DNA of 64,000 bases from assembly GCF_014633365.1 (NCBI RefSeq), contig NC_068341.1:24038339-24102338 (forward strand), given 5' to 3'. Made by a program: the position numbers and the translations under genes. How positions within the stretch are numbered: position 1 is the first letter of the stretch; the number at the start of each line of letters is the position of its first letter. The stretch comes from Diospyros lotus. Taxonomy: Eukaryota > Streptophyta > Magnoliopsida > Ericales > Ebenaceae. Below the pieces are notes generated by a model. It was given only the letters and a program-made list of their open reading frames with translations, was not told the origin of the DNA and did no database searches. Shown here one piece after another: positions 58,446 to 64,000 of the stretch.

Positions 58446-59239
58446 GATTTTTAGAAGCTGTCTTCTTTGTTTCCTTTTCGTTCTTCTCATTCTGAGTATG
58501 TAATTTCTTTCTTGCATGAATGAGATTTGAATTCCCGTCTTTATGTTTTCATTTTACTAAATGGTATTGTGTATGGATGTTATTCTCTCTTTAGATAATT
58601 AAAAATATGTAAAACAAAATGGGATGACAGTCGTACGCCAATTTGCACACAGAGGATCTTATCTTAACCTTGGGGTTTTATCACCTGTGATTTGGATTGC
58701 CATACCATAAGGTGAGCCACCAGTATAATTATTCCACTTTGTAAAGCTTAAACCCATGGCGGACCTTGGGTAATTTTGGAGTTTTGCCACTAAGGTAACC
58801 TATTCACAAGATAACGGATCTTCCATTTTCTTCATGCTAGGTGAGGCAAGTTTTTCCATTCCACGGGGCATGGAGTTCCTTTATGAGGAAGGGACTCATA
58901 TCCAATCAACCTCTCGCCTTTTATCCTTAAAAATAAAGTACATAAAAGAATGACAACTCATATAGATAATAATGTGATGCACATTGGACATAAATATTTT
59001 TTACATGGTTCAACTAAATGTGCCTGCATCCATGGTCTTGCCTCGAGCTCATATCATTATTTGTAATCATCATTAATACATATTACATATCTAGGGAGAA
59101 GTACAAGTTCAAATGATTTTCATTCCAAGTCTTGCCTATGGTTTGATTGAATAACATCCTAACCAAGTGAGGGTCATGGACTGATCAAACTCACAAGACT
59201 TGGTAGCTATGCCAAAATCTAGTGTGGTGTGATCGAGAT
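58446..59239. other. Unassigned decayed sequence
   Basis: No gene. A TTTACATGGTTCAAC phrase near 59010 resembles the TTTACGTGGTTCGGC block of plant LTRs, so an LTR fragment may begin here. Confidence 0.3.
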
Positions 59240-59850
59240 GACACACCATAACTCTTTCCAATCACGTGCACCTTGCCCAGGGATTTAAACAATCACAAAA
59301 AAAATGATCATATAGGATGTTCACCTCATGGCGGAGGTCAATAGATCCCATCAGTAATCACATGCCTCTATACACCACTGAATAGAGATCACATAGAGAA
59401 CATTCCCACCTCGTATTCAAGCAGTTCAGCGTAATGACAAATCTCTAACACTAGAATATAAGATAATTGTGTTGCCTCCAATTCGAGAACCAATAACACG
59501 ATCGAAGCTAACAAATCGTCAATCCTCTCAACCACATGATATGTTACTTGCATCGCATTTAGTATATGTTCAACCAACATCTACCCACATGTCTACCATT
59601 TTCATCTTATGAATTATGGTATGTGACTAACCATTCTTTATTATTAATATCTCATACTAATCAAATGTAGTAGCCCATGTGCTAATCCATAATTGATTAA
59701 CCATATTCCCCATTTGAGAAATTAAAGAGCTGGGAATATCATTAAGAAATCTCAAACTAAAGATCTTTGTCATATATTATTAATAACTTAAGAATAAGAT
59801 CTTTATCATGAGATCTAGGGACTCATTCATACACATATTGGAGAGGTATC
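59240..59850 (-). repeat. Dispersed repeat, uninterrupted copy
   Basis: Homologous to 48840-49080 plus 51802-52140, and lacks the solo LTR found there, so it serves as the empty-site reference. Ends at the LTR beginning at 59851. Confidence 0.5.
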
Positions 59851-61064
59851 TGTAATACCCCAAGTAAAAAATGAGTAAATATACCGTTAATGTGTGATAT
59901 ATATCATTAAGTTCAAAGATTTAGAAGATAGTTTAGTAATCTTAAATAGTCAAATCAATGAAAGGGAATACCTTGGAATGTAAATGCCTAAAGAGAAGGG
60001 TGTGCCATGAACGAGCATCTCGAGACAAGATTTATGACGATGAAAAAAAATTAAAATAGAGACAATTTTTGGTACAACTATGATTCAACCTGAAAAATTG
60101 AATGATCGTAAAGGACTTTTGAAAAGTCAACGGGGCTGTGAGAATACTTTAATTTTATAAGTAAAACAACCCTGAAGTATTTTCGGGATGAAACAAAAGA
60201 ATTCGAGATCAAAGGATATTTTCGGGCGTAACTGTAATTTATGAAACTTGGCCTAAAGTGATAAAATGAAACTTAGGGGATAAAATGTGAAAGAAGAAAT
60301 TCAGAGGGTCATTATGAAATTTTCAAGAACTCAAGGGGTTGCATGGAAAGGCCCAAATAAAGTTTAGAAAATTGAAGGCTGTGAAAGTGTAATTTTTGGA
60401 AATCTGGCAATGTGAACACTGCTAGGCGCAGCTGCCTCTCCCATTGCCAATTTCGGTCGTTGGGGGCTACCAAGAAGGTCTCAGAAGCATCAGCACTAGT
60501 TCTAGGGTCATCATGGCCTGCCCACGGTGAAGAATCGGCCACGTGGACAATCGATTGGACCGGATTTGCTGCCATGAGATGGCAAAAAAAATTAACCTCT
60601 GCAAATCAATCTTTGAGGCTAATGATGGAGGTTTTGGGTTGATCTGAGGAAGGTTGAGGCATTTAAGACCTCAAATTTGACAGCAACAGGTGTTTCAAGG
60701 CTCAAAATTGGGTATAAATAGGGGGTCGATGGCCGAGGCTTTTTATCAAGTTCAAGCTCAAATTCGAGGCTTTAGAGGTTGAATCGAGGCCTTAGGATAA
60801 GGGGATTTTTTTCCTAGTGTTTTGTAGAATTTCTCTGGAGAGTTTTGGTGAGCTTTCGTGTAGGTTTGAGGGTGTTTTTGAGGGTCGCTGGAAAACACAA
60901 GAGGTCATCGGAATCGAGGGTTTAAACTTCCGGTTGGGGTACTTTTTGTTGGTTCCTAATGATGGAAAATATATCTCAAGAGGGGGGGTGAATTGGGATA
61001 TAGGTAAATTTTCGATAATTTAAAACTTTGATGGATGGCAAAACACTATGTTTTGAATATATGG

Positions 61065-62520
61065 GATATGTTTCGAAATAAGACTTTCTGCTAAGTAGGT
61101 TTCGAAACCTACTATATATGTTTCGAAATACACTTCTCTGTTTTGCTTGATTTGAAATCTTTTACCTTGTATTTCAAACTAATGATCTTTGGAAAATATG
61201 ATTTACATAAGTAAGAGTATACCAAAGATGTTTGTATATCAAAGATAGGTTTTCTATGTATATGAATAAGTTTATGCTCAAGAAAAGTATTTTAGCCTTT
61301 GATAACAAATCTTATGATAACATGTGCAATAGGCAATAATGATAAGCAAAAGCTAAAGAACAATTGCACACAAGATATATAGTGGTTCGGCACCCGCCTA
61401 CTCCACTACCTTCAAGCTTACCCACTTGAAGGATTTGCAATCTAAATCACTTTTACTAGTGATCACCACAAGGGTTTTACCACGGTTCACCCCAAAACCT
61501 TACAATGTGAGTTTTTACGGGCTCAACTCAAACCTAACACTAAGTGAGTTTTAGGCTTAACTCAAACCTTACACCAAGTGAGTTTTAAGGCTAAACTCGA
61601 ACCTTCAACACAATGAGTTTTAGGCTCAACTCAAACCTTTACACCAAATGAGTTTTAGGCTAAACTCAAACCTTACAACATTAACAAGATAATCAAATTT
61701 ATCTTTACAACCCAAAGAGCAATAAATGCCTTACCACATGGTTGTACAAACCTCTTAACTTGAGGTGAGGAGCTGGAGGATGATACTTCAGATTTCAGCT
61801 TGCTTCTCCTCTTCACACTTGCAATGCACAAGAATAGGATGTGTGTGGATCTTCTTGAAACCTCAATCAAACATTTTAATCACCTCTTGTGCTTGTGTGT
61901 GTGTCTCTAGTGTGTGCTTACTTGTTGTATCTTGTTCTTGCTCAATCAAACTCTTCTTGCCTTCAAATACCTGCTATTTATACCAAGATATAGAAATCTG
62001 GCCGTTTATAGTCGTTAGAGACAAGACAGGAAAGTAGGTTTCGAAACATGCAAAGTGTGTTTCGAAACATCACAATTTAACACGTAGGTTTCGAAACATA
62101 CAGCCTTTCCAGCTGTACTTGCACTTAGAGACAACATATAGTGGGAGACAAAGTCTTATACCCACTTTGAATATTTTATAAGCACTCACATTCAAATTCA
62201 AATTTGAATCTCATAGCATGGGGAATGCATTAAACAAATGATGTGAGAAGCATACAAAAATGCAGCACACATGCATCTCGGTTTTGAAAAGATCTGCTGA
62301 CAGAATGTCAAAGGTTTAGAAACATGACATGATAGGTTTCGAAACATGATGCATATAGGTTTCAAAATATACCTCTCTGGAAATGAGGTTTCGAAACATA
62401 AACATATAGGTTTCGAAACATGGTTCAAAACCTGAATTGAAAACACATGCATAACAGAGATGTTTCGAAATAACATACACTGAAAACATTGAAAACCATT
62501 TCAAAGGTGTTTCGAAACAT
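61065..62520. repeat. Dispersed palindromic word TTTCGAAA
   Basis: At least eleven copies of (A/T)GGTTTCGAAACAT or close variants, in two groups (61065-61135 and 62035-62520). The palindromic core TTTCGAAA is kept while spacers differ. Confidence 0.8.
61505..61680 (-). repeat. Tandem repeat in second-family LTR
   Basis: About five units of 34-45 bp built on GAGTTTTAGGCT(C/A)AACTCAAACCT. Confidence 0.75.
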
Positions 62521-63727
62521 GCATGGAAACATGATAGATATTCATAAGAATATACTTGAAAGCACAATCCACAGCATGAATACATCATAGCTTATTTACA
62601 TTTCTTTTATTTATATTTTATCTCCATTTACTTTAATACATAAATGTAAATAACGAAGTACCCCCTATTTGGATTCAATAAAAATACTTAGAAAATCAAA
62701 ATCCAAATAAATAAGAAAGTAGATTTGGGGTTTTAGTACAAACTCAAGTTTTAACAATAATACCACCTCCAAAGTATATACTTTCTATTTAATGAAAAAT
62801 TCATTAAAAATTGTTTTAGCACTAATGAATGTTAGATATCAAATTACCGGGAGATAGTTTTCCAAAAAGAAAACTATTTCTTATACTTCTCCTTATAAGG
62901 TGCTAACCTTCCAAACTTAGTCAAAATAGGGTTTTCATTTTCACAAAGTGATACATGTTATACTTGATATTGAAATTGATATATATTAAAAACCACGCAC
63001 TTAACTCATGACTTAGGGATTAAACCAATATATGTTTTTCATCATTAAAACTATTGTATAAAAGTACAACAACACTTTTGGCCATTCTTTCGAGTTTCCA
63101 AGCATGCCATTGTGATCGACTTGGGGTATAGAGCAAAGTAGGAGCAAAAACCAACAAACGTCGGTGGCTGGAGTCAGAGAAGATGATTGGCGCGTGAGAT
63201 AAATGCACTAGCCTTCACGCGCGCGTGAGGGCACATGAGACCTAGGTATTTTTTGAGTTTTATTTTAATATTTTTAGAAAATTATTTTATGAATTATGGT
63301 GTTGGAAAATTTGCAAAAATGTTTGAGGATATATTTATTTTGAAATTATGGAGGGGAAAATAGGAAGAAAATAGAAGAAAAATGAGAAAATTATGAAAAT
63401 AAATAAATATTGACATCCTCGATTAAATATAGTGGCCATAGTTCGTTGAGATTCCAAATTGAGTACATTAGAAGCCTGGCATGAGAATCAAGATATTCTG
63501 AGATATGTCGAGGTAAGTGGTTCTATCCAAACTTAGCCTATTTTATGAAAAAAATTGGTCTACAAATGTTTAGGACTAGCCTGCCCTAAAAATTAGTATG
63601 ATTCATATATACAAGTATGCTTCACAATTTGTTTGACATATTAACATGCTTGGATATGTATACATCACGTAGTTTGCATTCACATATCATGATGATGAAA
63701 TATGCATATGCTCACAATGATATTATT

Positions 63728-64000
63728 TGTAACGCCCCACTTTTCCAAATACAAAACAACGTGAAATATAAGAAGATATCACCTACGGGCGTTATGGAAA
63801 TCCTTACCAATGGAAGTGAAGGATCGAACCTAATAGCTAGCTAAAGCTAGATAAAAAGGATTTCCAATAATAAAACCTCTAATATGAGTGTATCGTAATA
63901 TGTTACTTAAAAAAAAATCAAATATCTCTTACCACAATCACAATACATAGCAGTCACGACTTCTAACTTTACCAGCATAATAAGTAAATCCAAACCCTAT
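63728..64000 (-). mobile_element. LTR of the TGTAAYACC family (cut by window end)
   Basis: On the plus strand TGTAACGCCCCACTTTTCC, matching the start of 39820 and 45457. Inserted into the LTR that began at 59851. Confidence 0.65.

Larger units (their letters stand above)
60947..63074 (-). mobile_element. Solo LTR of the second family
   Basis: TGTTGGTTCC...GTACAACAACA, 2,128 bp, with target duplication CTTTT at 60942-60946 and 63075-63079. Minus-strand TATA GGTATAAATAGCAG near 61985-61972. Contains the G7 block, a tandem array and many TTTCGAAA words. No coding sequence. Confidence 0.8.
59851..63727 (+). mobile_element. LTR of the TGTAAYACC family, interrupted
   Basis: Starts TGTAATACCCCAAG. 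60947-63074 is an inserted LTR of the second family; family sequence resumes at 63080 (GGCGCGTGAG..., then a 'TTTTAATATTTTTAGAAAATTATTTTA' phrase like 17779-17805). Interrupted again at 63728 by an LTR in opposite orientation. The right end lies outside the window. Confidence 0.7.

Noticed and set aside
61065..62520. TTTCGAAA words as heat-shock elements
   Set aside because: Heat-shock elements need GAA and TTC units separated by two bases; TTCGAA lacks that spacing.

Overview
This window is plant nuclear DNA, almost certainly from a flowering plant. It holds Ty3/gypsy elements of Athila type and others that look Tekay/Del-like, LTR fragments that look Ty1/copia-like, a broken LBD (LATERAL ORGAN BOUNDARIES DOMAIN) gene copy and a LOG-like (LONELY GUY, cytokinin-activating) reading frame. 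I see no ordinary intron-containing host gene, no tRNA or rRNA gene and no CRISPR. It reads as transposon-rich heterochromatin in which elements have inserted into one another.

Layout. 1-4938: decayed copia-like LTR sequence and a fragment of a 'putative gypsy-type transposon' protein. 4939-16607: a decayed minus-strand LTR retrotransposon with two about 2.5-kb LTRs, an initiator-Met-tRNA primer-binding site, a polypurine tract, gypsy RNase H remnants and, in opposite orientation, an LBD-like pseudogene. 16622-21279: nested solo LTRs of the same family. 21280-30619: the 3' part of an Athila-type element on the minus strand. It keeps a 3' LTR and a protease-RT-RNase H-integrase region with two stop codons. 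Between integrase and LTR, where Athila elements carry an env-like gene, it has two intact reading frames: a basic Cys-rich protein and a LOG-like enzyme. 30620-42662: a second, nearly identical copy of 9241-21282 (about 42 substitutions counted by eye over 12 kb). 42663-47975: the rest of the solo-LTR nest and one more solo LTR. 47976-64000: further solo LTRs of the TGTAAYACC family, two LTRs of another family with PPT-like G runs, a PIF/Harbinger-like element, an Athila/Tat-like LTR, and a coiled-coil transposon pseudogene.

History read from junctions. The Athila element sits exactly after the 5-bp target duplication of the innermost solo LTR in copy 1. Copy 2 keeps the same place without the insertion. 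Only one junction (30619/30620) is then unexplained, so a single unequal exchange between a chromatid carrying the Athila insertion and one lacking it would give the whole 21.4-kb arrangement.

The most promising candidate for something undescribed is the Athila accessory cassette at about 24405-26702. Two intact ORFs (LOG-like and Cys-rich basic) lie behind a possible internal TATA box with possible splice sites, and the cassette is bracketed by two copies of a polypurine-tract-like motif.
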